Assembly (NCBI GenBank): GCA_950106755.1 | Contig: OX467082.1 | Location: 13,888,001-13,952,000 of the forward strand | Origin: Climacium dendroides | Lineage: Eukaryota > Streptophyta > Bryopsida > Hypnales > Climaciaceae | Reading direction: 5' to 3' | DNA: 64,000 bases | Shown here: positions 11,111 through 25,100 of the stretch, in pieces | Numbering within the stretch: position 1 is the stretch's first letter | How the letters are laid out: each line of letters begins with the position of its first letter | The notes under the pieces: model-generated | The model's input: the letters and a program-made list of their open reading frames with translations, nothing else | What the model was told of the DNA's origin: nothing | Databases searched by the model: none | Translations under genes and position numbers: made by a program

Positions 11111-14015
11111 TTAATTTATTTATCCCACATTTTTTACTTTACCTCCTATCACCCCATATGTATATAAAGATTTGTCTTCTCATTCCTAATACACAAATCA
11201 TAAAAGGCATTCAATACATAGTGCTTGTTGGCTTGGCCATGCTTGAAATTTTTAGGGGTTCCCATTTGATTCCCTTCTATGTTCCCCTCCCCCATCCATT
11301 GGTTGTCCATTCTTTATTGGAGGTTGCTTGACAGCTCGAGATTGCCATGCTACCCACTAGTTCCTGACCTGTTGTGCTGCCCCAGCTTGAAGTCAATAGA
11401 TTTTTGCTTGCCCACCTTCGTTTTCCAAAAGAATGCTTACAAGGCATTTGAAGGATAAGTCGGATTGATGAAAAAATTATATGCATGCAAAACTCTACCC
11501 AATGCACACATTTGAAAAAAGTTTCATAAAATCATGACACATTTGAAAAAATATATATAATCATTATTTATGATGATTCATTCAAGAAAAAGGAATGGTC
11601 TTCAACTAGTGGCTTTGTGCTTGACAACCAAAAAATAGGGGAGTACTCTAAAAAGCTTGAGGAGGTTTTTACTCAGCGGGACAACGCGTATTGTACTATA
11701 GCTTAGCTCCAATTTTGGCAAATTAGGAGCCTATCCGAACTCACAATTTGGCCCCCACAAGGCCAATGGGACTTTAGGGGGTAATATCAATGCCTTTAGG
11801 AACCATCAGCAAAGCATCCATCTTGCACCACTAGTTCGCTTATTGCTTCAACTTCTAGTTGTCAAAACATTATCTACATAATAGTTCAATTTCTTAATCA
11901 TAGAAGAATTTTGTAGACACTAAGTGTCCAATAGATGACTTCACTTGAGACTATAGGATGGAAATAAAACAATTTTTCATCTAATATTTTTTTTGGAAGT
12001 TGTTTGAATATATTTTTAGTATTGAATAGTATTACAAATTTCCTCAATATGGTATTATTGACTTTTCTAAAAAAAGGTGTTTAATCCACAAATCACCTTT
12101 GTGGGGTATTTTTGGCCATTTTTGTTATTTACTTCTTATGTGAATTTTAGCCATAAAAATATTACTTTTTGAATTTGAATCCAACTAATGAAATGAAACT
12201 TATTAAGTGTAGTTTCAATTCCAATTGGACATTTTGAAAAATTCATAAATTTCAATATTTTTTAGTAAATGAATATGAAATTTGGACCTATAACTATAGT
12301 TTGTTGATTATCTGATATTAGAGTGACATGATAACTTTTGTTTATATCATAATGCTATGCACTATAGTCTACATCTATCGTAATAATTTCGAATTTTTCT
12401 AGTATATTTTGTATTTGATATGAATTTTTTCATTTAAAAAAAAAATTGTAATTATTTCAATTTTTTAAAATAAAATTTGAAATTTTTATGACTTGTACTA
12501 GACACTGTATGATTTCATTTTTGAAAAAAATAGATAAATTTTTTCATTCATACCTAGTTACAAAATGACAACAAACAAAGTGACAATCACGCTTGAAATC
12601 AATGGTCAAAGGTTCATCTTTCTAGGGTTAACCCTTGAAGGACATTGATGCTGAAAAGTGCTTGATGGATGATTTCATTGCTCATTGTAGAAACAAAGAA
12701 TTCACTTATTGGTTCAATAATTAAAGGAATTTTGGTAACTACCTTGGTTAGGGGGGGCACATCCTTTAAAGGTTAACAAATAGTTATTCCTTCACACATC
12801 AAGATGTCATATAGCTCAATTATTTAACAAACATACTAAGGTGTCCTACAAAGTTTTCTTCCAACTTCCAACACTATAGCCCTATAATGTAGTTACACCC
12901 AAAGTAGCACCCTACCTAAAACCACTATCATCACTTTGTATACATCTCCAAAATCAATATTGGTTTATATAGAGAGATAAAACAATTTTAGAACATCTAC
13001 CATAAAAAACTTTGATTCTTCATAACTTTTGCATATGGTATTCAAATGCCACGTTCTTTAATTCATTGGAACTTCCTTTTACTTGCCAACAAGAAAATAT
13101 GAAAATTTGACTAGTTAAATAATAGCAACTAGGCACAGTAACAAAAAGCGAGACAAAAAGTAGTGGTTTGGGGGTACCCACCTTACATTGAAGGTATGGT
13201 TGAATTAAGAGATTTTGTAAGTTGGACAATGACCATAGGCACCAACAAACCCCCATTATATAAGTGGTTTAGTGTTTTACATTATATAAGTGGTTTAGTG
13301 TGTTATTCTAGTTTTTTGAGGAATTACAATCTCAACTTTCAAAAGGATGGCACCATTTTAACTTTAAAATAATTCAATTCATAGAGTATTTGTAAAAGTC
13401 TTAAAAGAGTATAAGGTATTTTTCTTTGAGGATCAAAACTTGAGCAATCTAGGTAGCTAAGATTTTTTACGTTTATTTCAAAAGTGAATTTGATTTTATA
13501 GATATATATACATAACATGCTTTAAATCATTTTGTTTAGATTACTAAAATGAAAGCTATGACATATTTCATTTTGCAAACAATTATGACACCTCCTTGTA
13601 AAAATAATATTATTTGAAGCTTTGTCTTTTTAGCTCTGTTTTCAATAGTTTTAGAAGCAATGAATACATAAGATGCAAATTGCCTACTACAATATTCTCT
13701 CCATATATAGGAATTGATTGACATTGTTATTCAATTATTTGTTTATATTATTAGCATCTTATTCTTCTTGTCAATTTAAACAATCTTCCACTTAAATGGT
13801 ATTCAAGAATAATTATAAATTATTCTATTTATAAAAAATCATATATTTGCAACTCATTTCGTCAACAATAGTTTTGGTTTAGTTTCTTTGTAAGACAAAT
13901 ATAGCTTTAATAATTGATTTGAAAAATGGTATATCATAACTAGGAAGAGTTGAAAAAATTATTTTTGAAATTAAAGCATTGTGATCTTGCAATCCACCTA
14001 GTTTTTCAGTATGAT
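11111..14015. other. AT-rich intergenic DNA, no gene seen
   Basis: No recognisable gene. The 76-codon frame on the minus strand at 11277-11507 and others here match nothing. A 25-bp tandem duplication (acattatataagtggtttag) sits at about 13253-13300. Confidence 0.45.
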
Positions 14016-14885
14016 CATTTAACCCCTAATGAATTATTGTCCCTTCAGAGGACAAATGAGATTTCAGGCAAGTACCTACAATCTCAATTTTTGTCTTGAT
14101 TTTTTGAATTTATTTTGAAGATAGAATAATTCATTAGCTTTGTGGGAATATAATTTTTTCTTCAATCGGTACCCAAGAACAAAAGTTATGCCCAAATAAG
14201 CTCAAAATAGGGAAGAGGGGGTAGCAAAAAAAATTCAAAAATTTGAATTAAATTTTTTTTCTTATAGATTATATTTTTGTCTAAATGGAAAGCTTTGATT
14301 CATTCCATTTGAATTTGTTATGAGAATGCTATAAACAATCTTGTTTTGAAGGCAATTAGAGTATCTTCTTGAAAAAATAATTTGTAAGAATCATTTTATA
14401 ATGCAATCTTAACAATTTTTCAAGAAAAAAAAGTTCCATATGGTTTGTTTTTTTTGCTAGAATAATTAGGTAGGTACAAGACAGAAGGAAAATCTAAATT
14501 AGGGTATTACTATTCTAGCAAAAAGTACCTGCTAGAATAATAATTTTTTAAAGAATAAAAATCATTTTTTTTGTACTTTTTTTTCCTAGACTCTCAATTC
14601 AATTCTCCACCATAAAGATTTAAAACTTGTTACTTTGTAGTGCAAAAAATTAAAGTTAGAAGGTTCAAAGTCAAATAATCTAGTCTCACAATGTACTGAA
14701 AAACTTGTATTTTTTACTTTAAACGCAGATATCTTGCAATTTGTGTGATCAAAACTTCTGAAGTTTTTTCCACACATTCTCATACTAGTTAGGTGTAAGA
14801 TCCTATGGTTAGATGTGCAAGAAAAAAAATTAATTTTTTTACTCTTTACAACAAAAATGGCAGTTTTGATTGTTTTTTGAATAGC
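14016..14885. repeat. Dispersed repeat R1, copy 1
   Basis: About 870 bases align in the same direction with 19030-19920. Shared phrases include caatcggt at 14165, aagttatgcccaaataagct at 14185, gctttgattcattccattt at 14293, and near the end a stretch ending ctagttaggtgtaagatcct at 14785. A third, more diverged copy is at 32740-33425 and an inverted partial copy near 20990-21190. No coding frame is shared; identity unknown. Confidence 0.7.
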
Positions 14886-16845
14886 CAATTAAGAACAAAA
14901 GTTCCATATTTTCATTAAATGTCTTGATTTTTATGACATATTAATTAAACGTAAATAAGTCCTAAAATACTCATTAATCCTTCATCCATATTCTAGTCAA
15001 TTCTTGTTGCCTTGCAATAAATGTTGATTATAAGTTTGCATACTTTAAGGAAGCTACACCTAATTAATCCAATTAAGGGATTGAGCATGGTTCCTATTAT
15101 TAAAATATTTAATTTTTTCTTGGATCCTATTGGAAGTTAGATTTTCTTCTTAAGTATTTTCGGGCATGATAAGAGTAAACTATGAATTTCAAAGTGCTAA
15201 AAATAGGTAAATCCAAAAGTAATTTTAAACTCTCATGAATAAAAGAGTACATTTTAGGCAAAAATTTATAGGAGGTAATATTAAGAGATGGGTCATTATT
15301 AGATGCAATTACCTTATGTGATACAATTTGAGGGCAAATGGTTTTAGATACTTCTATTCTTGCAAAGATAAGTTGCTTCTTCATATTGCATATGGTAACC
15401 AAATATTTTTCCAACCCTTTAAGAAATTAGCCTTTTCAAGAAAAATTCAGTAGAAAAAAATATCTTGAAAAATTGATTTAAAAAAAATTCTATGAATATT
15501 TGAAGTAGAAGGATAGTAGGAACTTATTGGTGCTCCTAAACATAAGGTATACACACCTTAAATTACTACTTTTTTGCCCCAAATAGCCTAGTGGCCAAAA
15601 TGATGAAACTTTGAAATTATTTGCATCTTTGAAAGAAATCCAATACCTACTTATGTCACTTCAAACACCGCTCTTGAAACACAAAATGCTTTGAGTCTCA
15701 TTGGTTTAGTATTCTTATACACTTGTGGTGATTTTGAGACATCAAGTGAATACTTTTCATCAAAAAATAGAAGGAGCAATTAGAAATTTGGAGATTTGGA
15801 TAGAGCTACCTGAACGCAATTTATTCTTAAAGTGACCATTTGGCCAAAGGTTGGTCTACCTTTTTCATAGGCATTCGTGAGCTAGAAGATTTTTTAGCTC
15901 ATTTTTTTGGACAAAGAGAAATAGATGTGGCATATAACACAATTGATTTTGTATTTTTTTGAGCATTATTGAATTACTTATGAATTTCAAAGATTTATGT
16001 TCTAAGTACCTATTCCTAACAATAGATGCGGTAAAATGCATACATATGCAGCCTATGAAAGAGAGATGGAAAAACCAAGAAGAAGCATCAAGACTTACAA
16101 TAAATAAAAATCAAAGGTTCTATATGTGTTCTTTCATTTTCTAAGTCTAGCCCTTGTTTGTGTCAATTTAATTTCACAAATTTTGCATTCTCTATAATAA
16201 AATAGTTCACTTGGCTTGCCAGCTTTCAATTTAAATACATGAATGTCCACCTGTCACAACATTTGAAAATAGATCCAAACACATATTTTTACCATCCATA
16301 CTTCAACCTTAAAGAAATATTTTACGAACTTTAATGTGCTCTCACTTTATCCTTAGTCCATTCATTCTTTGTCATACATCAATTTTATGACCACCTCATG
16401 TCCATTTTTTTATCTTAACCTTAATATAGGATTCATTTCAAGGAGACAATCACTTTCAGAGCAAACTACCTTATACTCAAATCTTTCTTCAAAAAGTAGG
16501 AATTCCAAGGATGATAGTCAATCGATATCTCAAGACATGAGTGGACTTCAATGCATAACATTGTATAACTAGACAATAGTCCTCCCTTGGAAAAGGTGAG
16601 CATTAAGCTTCCTTAGTTGCCTAAGTAGAAATTAACAATTAATGCAAGGATTGGGGTTGGCTAAGGAGATACATAAAGAAAATTTTGTTCACTCTAAGGG
16701 TCTTCTTTTCAAGGATTCAAAAAGAGAAACAATATTATGTGGAATTAGATTATGATTAAGGTCAAAAGGTAGGGCTCAAAAATGGGAACGGACTTGTGGG
16801 ATGGAGTTGTGAATGGAGGTGTTCTACCTCACTAAACCAATAAAC
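14886..16845. other. AT-rich intergenic DNA, no gene seen
   Basis: No recognised coding sequence, RNA gene or repeat border. Short open frames at 15127-15414 (-) and 16369-16572 (+) have AT-rich, low-information sequence and no known motif. Confidence 0.4.
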
Positions 16846-16849
16846 AAGG

Positions 16850-17280
16850 TTGTAGCCATTTTTTGGTCGATGAATGACAAAGAATCTTTGTGTGTAGGAT
16901 AGAAATGCAACTATTAATCTTTTGAATTTTGCATGTAAAGGGGAGGTCTTGTATAGTAGTTTGACTTCCAATGACTGCTTTAGGATTTTCTTAAACCAAC
17001 TGTTCACACAATGCCAAAAGGGATGATTTCCACATTCACAAGCTTGTCCTTTAAGGGTTAACTCATAAACAATGCTAAGGACATTTTCCAGCCAATGAAT
17101 GACAAAAAATCTCTCCAAGGCAAGACAAAAATGCAACTATTCATCCTTGAAGTTTTACATGAAAAGGAGAGAAGTCTTGTATAGTAGTTTGACTTCCAAT
17201 AAATGCTTTATGATTTTCTTAAGCCAACTAAGTTATTCAAACAGTACACAAATGAATGATTTTCCACGTTCTTTTTAAGG
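16850..17280. repeat. Local direct duplication of ~240 bp
   Basis: A block containing gaatgacaaagaatct, aaatgcaactattaatct and tagtagtttgacttccaatg (16868-16975) recurs at about 17097-17205 with the same order and moderate divergence. It probably belongs to a decayed repeat; no protein match. Confidence 0.7.
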
Positions 17281-17589
17281 GTTAAGTTAACTTACTGAAG
17301 GCTCACAACTTGCTGGAAACTTTGGGGTACAAAATTCCATGCTGATGAAAGATATGCCCTGCGCCCACATTTAAAAAATCTTAAACTTTGGGAAAGATCC
17401 CATGATATTTTCTTTTAAAACATACCCCCAGTATGTACTGCTTCCTCTCTTATCAATGGAAATTGTCCATGTGATTAAAAAAATAAAAATAAAAAACACA
17501 CCCCAAGTACAAACTGAAGGCTGGTTCCACTGTGGTCCATGTGGGGGGTGGACAATTTGAATGCACAACACTCAAAACATTTAACAATG

Positions 17590-18085
17590 GGCTAGTGATA
17601 ATGGGACACCTTCAATGAAAAATTAACAACAATTGAACCTTGCCCAACAACATAGTTTGAACTTTGAATCGGTGGCAATGTTTGACATGGGGTTTGTGTG
17701 TGTGTGGTGAATGCACCATGACTTAGTGTTAAAGGAAGGCTAATTAATCTTGGTTGGGTGCCAAGTGTTGGACGAGTGGACAAATACCTATGGCACGGAG
17801 GCTCGTGTCACTAGATAGTGCAAAGGGCGGTGTCTTGGTGCAAGCCGTGACACTATGGTGAAGACCCACTTGGGACTTGATGCACTCAATTCCAAGGACC
17901 CAAGGGTGAGACATAGTGAGTGTATTAACAATGTAAACTTTTGGGCTTGTCCATGTTGTGAAGTTAAATGCTAATCTATGTACGTTACTTGTGCAGGTTA
18001 GGTAGTAGCCACGTTCGGTGAGGTGCGGGCCTGAGGGTGCGAAGTGTAATATAGGGGCATAACCGTGTTACATGTGGTATCAATA
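17590..18085 (+). mobile_element. LTR end with tRNA primer-binding site (solo or decayed LTR retrotransposon)
   Basis: A 3' LTR-like end ...gtgttaca (to 18072) is followed after two bases by TGGTATCAATATCC (18075-18088). This resembles the usual plant LTR-retrotransposon primer-binding site complementary to initiator tRNA-Met. The preceding ~300 bases are of higher GC than their surroundings, as LTRs often are. The 5' LTR edge is not clear, and no gag or pol is recognisable downstream. Confidence 0.5.
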
Positions 18086-18599
18086 TCCATTGCATATATT
18101 TGCAATGTATATCAAAAGAATTATCTTTATATTTGAAAGCCTTCTTATGCACAAGAAAAATATATTTCTTTTAGAGATGTTAATAATATTCTTCTATATT
18201 CAATTTAAAAATAATTATATTGTTAAAAGTATTTTTTCTCATAAAAAAATCTCCTATGTATAGAGTTATAAAGTATTGTGGTGGATAATAGAACTTTGTA
18301 CATAGATCAAAAAGTGTTCCCATGTATAGGAATAATAGTTAAAAATACAAAATTAACCACTACAAAATATTGGTATATTTTTATATTTATCTTGAGCTAA
18401 AACACAAAGAGGTTAGTTGGTTTGATGACAACTTTGACTACACATTTTCAATTTTAATATTGCAAATATATACTTTTAGCACTAACAAATAGTTAATTAG
18501 TGCTAAAATGTAGGTGGGTGATTCTAAATAGAACCATCTTATGGTCCCCCTCTCCATCTTTCTACCACATTCTTCAATAAATAGTAGATAATATCTATA

Positions 18600-18965
18600 C
18601 ATTAAAACATGATTCGTTTGTCACGTTGAGATCTCCTAGACCATGCGTCCTCTGGTCACGTGCTTGGTATTGTCAAAAAGCCCTTGGTGAGGAGGGGTGC
18701 ACCGGCTTGGTTTCATGGTGTTCAGACGTACGGTGTGAAAGTTATGTATTTTGAGTTATTTTTGGTTCTCAAAAATTAGAAAATTACTTTTACTTATATT
18801 TTGGTCACAATCTTGGTACCATTGGAAAGCCCTTAGCGAGAAGGGGTGCACCAGCTTGGTTTCGTGACGTTCCAACTTATGGTGTGAAAGTTATTGAATT
18901 TTGAAGTATTTATATGAACTAAATAATTAGAAAATTAGTTTTACTTTTGTTTTGACTATGACAAC
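18600..18965. repeat. Tandem duplication of ~170 bp
   Basis: Blocks starting around 18660 and 18800 share aaagcccttggtgaggaggg against aaagcccttagcgagaaggg, ggtgcacc..gcttggtttc and gtgtgaaagttat. Each ends in a similar aattagaaaattacttttac phrase. No gene recognised. Confidence 0.75.
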
Positions 18966-19029
18966 GGCACAGGGCACACTAGTAATGATAACAATAGATA
19001 AATTATAATATCTTCTATGGTTGAGTATT

Positions 19030-19920
19030 AACTCCTATAAGACCATTGCCCCTTCAAAAGACAAATGGGATTTCAGACAGGTACTCTAGGGCTAAATTTT
19101 TGTCATTATTTTTTGAATTATTTTTTGAAGATATAAAAATAGATTAGCTTCATGGAAATATATATTTTTTCAATCGGTGCCTGAGAATAAAAGTTATGCT
19201 CAAATAAGCTCAAAACAAGGAAAAGGGGGCAACAAAAAAAATTCAAAAATTTGAATTAATTTTTTTCTCATAGATTATAATTTTGTTTAAATGAAAAGCT
19301 TTGATTCATTCCATTTGGATTTTTTATGAGAGAGTTATGGACAATCTTGTTTTTGGGACAATTAGAGCATCTTCTTGAAAAAATAACTTATAGGACTCAT
19401 TTTTTAATGCAATTTTTTATAATTTTTCAAAAAAATAGAATTCTATATGGTTTAATTTGCTTCTTAGAACATCTCACCATTGGGATTAATGCATTTTAAT
19501 TTCATGTTAGAGATACTAATAAATTATGTTTTCCTTCTATCTCATACCTACTTCAATTTAACAATTTTTTAAAAATGAAAATTAAGTTTTCTGAATTTTA
19601 TTTCTAGACTCCCAACTCAATTTCCTACCATTAAGATTTAAACCTCAAAACTTTGTAGTGCAAAAAATTTCAGTTAAGATGGTTCAAAGTCAAAAAATCT
19701 AGTCCCACAATGTACTGAAAAACTTGTTTTTTTCATTTTAAATGCAAATATATTGCAATTTGTGTGGTCAGAATTTTTGAAATTTTTTCCACACAATTTC
19801 ATACTAGTTAGGTGTAAAATCCTGTGGTTAGATGTGCTAAAGAAAGAAAAAATTCAGATTTTTTTACTCTTTGCTATAGAAATGGTAGTTTTAAGTTTTT
19901 TTAGCAGAAAAAAACCCCTT
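19030..19920. repeat. Dispersed repeat R1, copy 2
   Basis: Direct-orientation relative of 14016-14885, with the same order of phrases (gacaaatgggatttcag, caatcggtgcc, aaaattcaaaaatttgaatt, ggtgtaaaatcctgtggtta). It is moderately diverged with several indels. Confidence 0.7.
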
Positions 19921-20304
19921 GATTTTGTAGGAGTTTAGATATTTAGTTGTAGACTATTGTTGATTCATGTTGGTTGGAGTTTCTTTAGTGATTGTATCTA
20001 TAGGAATATGTTGTTGAATAACTTGAGGATTGCTATAGGTCAAAATCTATTAATATAAATTCTAGTTTCAAAAAAAATCTTTTCTTCTCATTGCCAACTT
20101 TTAAAGCACTTCGATCCATTATATCTCAATGATTTTTCATTCATTTCAAGTATTCCATTGTATTGTAGTTAACATACCAGTATAAACACTTTAGGAGATG
20201 CTTCACTGTAGTTATGCAAGAAGCCTATATGTATCACAGGTTTCTAAATAAATGGAGCAATGAACATTTAAAAAATTTGATAGTGGTACCTTCGGCATGC
20301 ATTA

Positions 20305-20672
20305 AGGTAGAACTACCCATTACCACCATTTACCCAATTCCCCCACCTACAGTTTCCTCCCATTTCCGTCATTGGTCCATCTTATTACCATAATCTTACT
20401 CATCCATGATCATGATGGCAATGCACTCGGGAGAGGACACATCAGCCCACTCTTCAACAATGGTCTGGTCATGCTTTACCAAGGGTCTACTCACAGTTTT
20501 ACATTTCAGCTTTGAAAAATCACCAAAAATTCAATTCTTGTCTGAATGTCGTCATTTTTTTTGCAATTGACTTCTCTCAAACAATTCCATCTCTGAAAAA
20601 TATGAGAGCTCATAAATAGCTTCTCCAAAGTACCTAGATAGCAAATCTGTATGGTAATGGGTAGTTCTACCT
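20305..20672. mobile_element. 368-bp MITE with TA target duplication
   Basis: Terminal inverted repeats of 21 bp match perfectly: AGGTAGAACTACCCATTACC plus A at the left, and the reverse complement at the right end. TA flanks it at 20303-20304 and 20673-20674. The interior has no open frame of note. TA duplication and size fit a non-autonomous Tc1/mariner (Stowaway-like) element; its ends do not match those of the Tc1 element at 33428. Confidence 0.8.
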
Positions 20673-20989
20673 TAGTATATGAATGTCATAGTGGCTACAA
20701 TACGATCAAAGACTTTTTTACTCTAAAACTAGTAATAAATGTTGCCAATTAATTTGCATAAGAATTCCTTTATGGATTCATTTTTTTATGATATTGTTTT
20801 AGAATAAAGTGATTCAATCAAAATAATATTTTATAATATAATGTTCTTCAATGTCCATGAAAACAACTTATCCTTCCTCAACCCTCTTAAAAAGTTGGCA
20901 AGGAAATTATCTTGACTACGATTGGATGATTTATCCTAACCCCTTAATAACCAAGGTACATTTTGGGCAAAAATTATAAAAAAAAACTA

Positions 20990-21190
20990 TTCTTTTCTAG
21001 GGCAATGAGAAAAACAAGAAAAAAATAGATTTTTTTTTTCAAAATTCAATCATGCAAATTTGTCCTAGACTATTGTGGGAATGTGTGAATTTTTTTCAGG
21101 AACTCTGATCATACAAATTGAAAAGATTATAGCATTTGAAGTTAACCCCTAAAAGCACATTGTTTCCTAGAGGAACGATTTGGAATTCAA
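20990..21190. repeat. Inverted partial copy of repeat R1
   Basis: Read on the minus strand, this stretch has the order cttcaaatgctataatctt, caatttgtatgatcagag, ttcacacattcccaca. That parallels the 3' part of R1 at 14715-14800. Confidence 0.45.
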
Positions 21191-22192
21191 GTAGGTTCCT
21201 ATAAGTTGAAAATTTACTTGAATTTTTTGAAACTGTTTGTAGATGTGTATTTTTGCAAGAGCTTCTTACATATATAAGTTACAAACAAACAAAATTCCAA
21301 AACTAGACGAGAATTTTTTTTTGCATGCTACCTAAGCTGATTGAATAGTTCAGAGTAGTATAACTTCTGCATTGGGCACCTAATCAGAATTTTTATTATA
21401 GCCATTGAGAAGGTACATGTTCACACCTTGTGTTATAATTTCACGAACATGCGACAAAAATTTACTTTGAATGTCACTATTTGAGATCTTGTGCGCATGT
21501 TGAATAGTTACTTGGTCCTTTCGAGGTTCACCCTTAAACAACGAGATGGTAAATGTGGAAATCAACCCTTTTGGAACCCTGTGACATCATCTAGTTTAAA
21601 AAAATAAAAACAAATATTCATTGGGAGTCAAACTACTGAAGAAGATCTCCCCTTTCCACCCCTAATTCCGAGAATGAATACTTGCATTTCTCATCTACAT
21701 AGGAAAATTCCTTGTCATTCATCAAACAAAAAAACTCCGCGACATCGTTTGTGCATTAACTACCTTTCATCCAACTTAAATTAGGTACAAAACAATACCG
21801 AAAGGGCATTGGTGGAACAATAACCAAACAATGTCAATCTCTATATATGAAACATGCACAATCAATGCTTGGACCCTCCTACCGATGTTTTTTGCATGAA
21901 AAACATTGGTTATTTTTTCCTGAAGTTGGCAGCTCTTTCATATACTACGTCTTCTTCTACAAATATTACAATTTCTATACTCCATGGGTACAACAAATGA
22001 TTCATATTCGTTATGCTTTACCCACATATAGACGATTGGAATCTCATATAATAGCGCATAGCACGAATGTGGTAAACATGTGACCGCTGTTTCAATTTAA
22101 TATTCTTGAGCATATTCCTAAACTCAAAGTCCTGAAAAATGAAAGAAAAAAAGACCAGCCGCGTATGACGCACAAGTGGCCAGCCCCAGCAG
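21191..22192. other. Region upstream of SnRK2 copy A, outside the duplication
   Basis: AT-rich until about 22150, then a sharp rise in GC at the duplication edge. No gene is recognised. It is the distal promoter DNA that copy A does not share with copy B. Confidence 0.45.
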
Positions 22193-25100
22193 CAAACGAG
22201 AACATCGCCAGCGGTGCCGCCGCCACGCGTTCGCCCCCTCGGGCCTTGTTCCAAAGCGCTGAGCACGGACAGCTTGCCACGCACTGCCCCACCGAGCCTC
22301 CGCCCGTGCCTCTCCCGAGCCCACACCCGAAGCCACGGCCACCGAACGGGATCCACGCGGCCCCTCCCCAGAGACCCGCGGCGGAGGACTTTCCCCTCAG
22401 GCAGCTCTCCCAGCGCCCCCATCACCGCTTCCGCACCCAGAAGCCCCGAACGAAGGGAACGAGGCGAAGGGATCCGAAGGAAGGGAACCGAAGGGAAGGA
22501 GCGCCCGCCCCTGCTGGCCGAGCTCGTCCTCGATCAATCACCATCGCCTCCCCTCGCCTGCTCTGGCGCTTGCAGGGTCGTGAGCTTTAGGAGGCGCTGC
22601 ATCCCCTGGAAGGAAGTGGAGTGAGTGGGTCGCCGTTCGTGTGGTTGGTTTCGCGCTGCGTGAGTTGGAGGAGTGCGCGTTGAGGGTTGGTTTCCCCGAG
22701 AGAGGCCGCCATGGACCATCTGGACATCCCCGACATGCACCACCACGACCGCTACGAGCTCGTGAAGGACATTGGCTCGGGCAATTTCGGAGTCGCCCGC
22801 CTCATGCGCGACAAGCTCACCCGCGAGCTCGTCGCCGTGAAGTACATCGAGCGCGGAGAGAAGGTGCGTCGCTTTTTGTTTTTTGGTTTCGGGGTGGGAG
22901 GGCGAGAGTGGGGTTGGAGACCTAATGGTTTTGTGAGCGGAGGGGAATTAGTGGGTGTTGACGTGGAATGGCGTGGATTGTGGGTGCAGATTGACGAGAA
23001 TGTGCAACGTGAGATCATCAATCATCGGTCGCTGCGCCATCCCAACATCGTGCGCTTCAAGGAGGTGAGTGGATTGCGTGCTTCATTTGTTTTGTTCTGG
23101 TGTGCTTTTTTCTGGGGTGGTGGTCTCTGGGTTGCGGAGCGTGGAATGTTGATTGGAAGGGTTTTGTCGTTTGGTGTCAGGTGATGTTGACTCCGACGCA
23201 TTTGGCTATTGTGATGGAGTATGCTGCCGGTGGTGAGCTGTTTGAGCGCATCTGCAACGCGGGACGGTTTAGTGAGGACGAGGTGAGCTGAGGTTGATTT
23301 TTTCGCGGAGCGTGTCTGTTTGGTGCGCGTGTGCATTTGTGTTCGCATTTTGTACATTTTTGGTGAAACGTCAATTCACCCGCCCGTTGGGTCGTTTTTG
23401 CTTTGCAGGCTAGGTTCTTCTTCCAGCAGTTGATTTCGGGAGTGAGCTACTGCCACTCAATGGTACTACTCCTCATCCTGACCTTCGTGAAGTTTTTGGC
23501 GACATCACGATTTTGTCTGCCCCCTATACTTCGTAATTGAAAATCGAATTTCGTGTGCGAGCGATTCTTCGTCGTTCGTTTTTGTTTTTCATGTCTGCGT
23601 AGATCTGTATTGACGTTGACGCGGTGATTTGCAGCAAATCTGCCATCGGGACCTGAAGCTGGAGAACACGTTGCTTGATGGAAGCCCTGCACCTCGGCTG
23701 AAGATCTGCGATTTTGGTTACTCGAAGGTCAGTTGGCTCGATGTTTAGGGTGCATGATTGGATGCTCGCTGGTCGTTGAATTCCGTGGCTCCATCAGCTC
23801 CAGTGAATTAGAGGTTGCGGGTTTGCTTTCCCGCTGGTGCTGATTCCTTTGTCGTTGTGCTTGCAGTCGTCTTTGTTGCACTCTCAGCCGAAGTCTACAG
23901 TGGGTACCCCTGCGTACATCGCTCCCGAGGTGTTGTCGAAGAAAGAGTACGATGGCAAGGTGAGCGTCCATTTGTCGTATTGGATGAGTGTCTTTCGTCG
24001 GTTTGGGGTGTTGATGTTGATGGTTAGGGTATTGGTGTGCGGCATGATGGAACTGACTGGATTGTTGTGAGCTGCAGATTGCCGATGTGTGGTCTTGTGG
24101 TGTGACTTTGTACGTGATGTTGGTGGGAGCGTATCCCTTCGAGGATCCCGAGGACCCCAGGAATTTCCGGAAGACCATCGGGGTAAGTGGACCTGCCGAT
24201 CTGGATTTGTCGTGCATATGATTTACACCTATTCCGGTTGTCTCGGTTTGGAACCTTGTGTGTCTGACGTTGGTTCCGTTTTTGTTGTTTCAGCGTATCT
24301 TGAGCGTGCAGTACTCCATCCCCGATTATGTGCACATCTCCGTGGAGTGCCGTCACTTGCTGTCTCGGATTTTCGTGGCCAACCCAGCCAAGGTAGGGTA
24401 GTGCGATTGCGCGTCGCAATTACATGGATGATCTGGACTGGTGGGGTTGTGCAGCAGCTTGCAGTGTGTGTTTCGTTTTGGTTCGTAGTGGGTAGGCTTG
24501 TGTCGTCTTCGCGGTCTGACTTTAGGGTTGTTTGTGTGTGTGCAGAGAATCAACATCCAGGAAATCAAGAACCACGAGTGGTTCTTGAAGAACCTCCCGG
24601 CCGATCTGGTGGATCTGGCCGACCGTAGCTACGACTTCGAGGACCCGAACCACCCGCCCCAGAGCATCGAGGAGATCATGCGCATCATCAGCGAAGCTCG
24701 TGAGCCCGGCGCCGGCAGCACCGGCAACTACTTCGGGGATCCCGTGGACGACATGGACTTGGAGAACGATGCAGACGTGGACCCCGACATCGACAGCAGC
24801 GGGGAGTTCGTGTGCGCAATGTAGGTTGTTGGTTGGACGGGGAGGGAGTAGCCTCGATCGGAAGTTTGCTAAGATAGTAGGAGTTGTTTTTATGTAGATG
24901 GCACGGTGCAGTTCGGTGGCGTGGGATCCGCGTTGTCTGCGTTCCCGTCCACTTCTGTGGATAGTTTTACTGCACCCGTTCTCGGGGATTCCCGGGAAGC
25001 GAGTTGGAGGGGTCGCGCTGCACCGGTGACTGGTCTGGCCTAGCATTCCTTGAGAATGGATTTCGAATATGAATCGAAGGTAGCGTTCTCTTTGGTAGGT

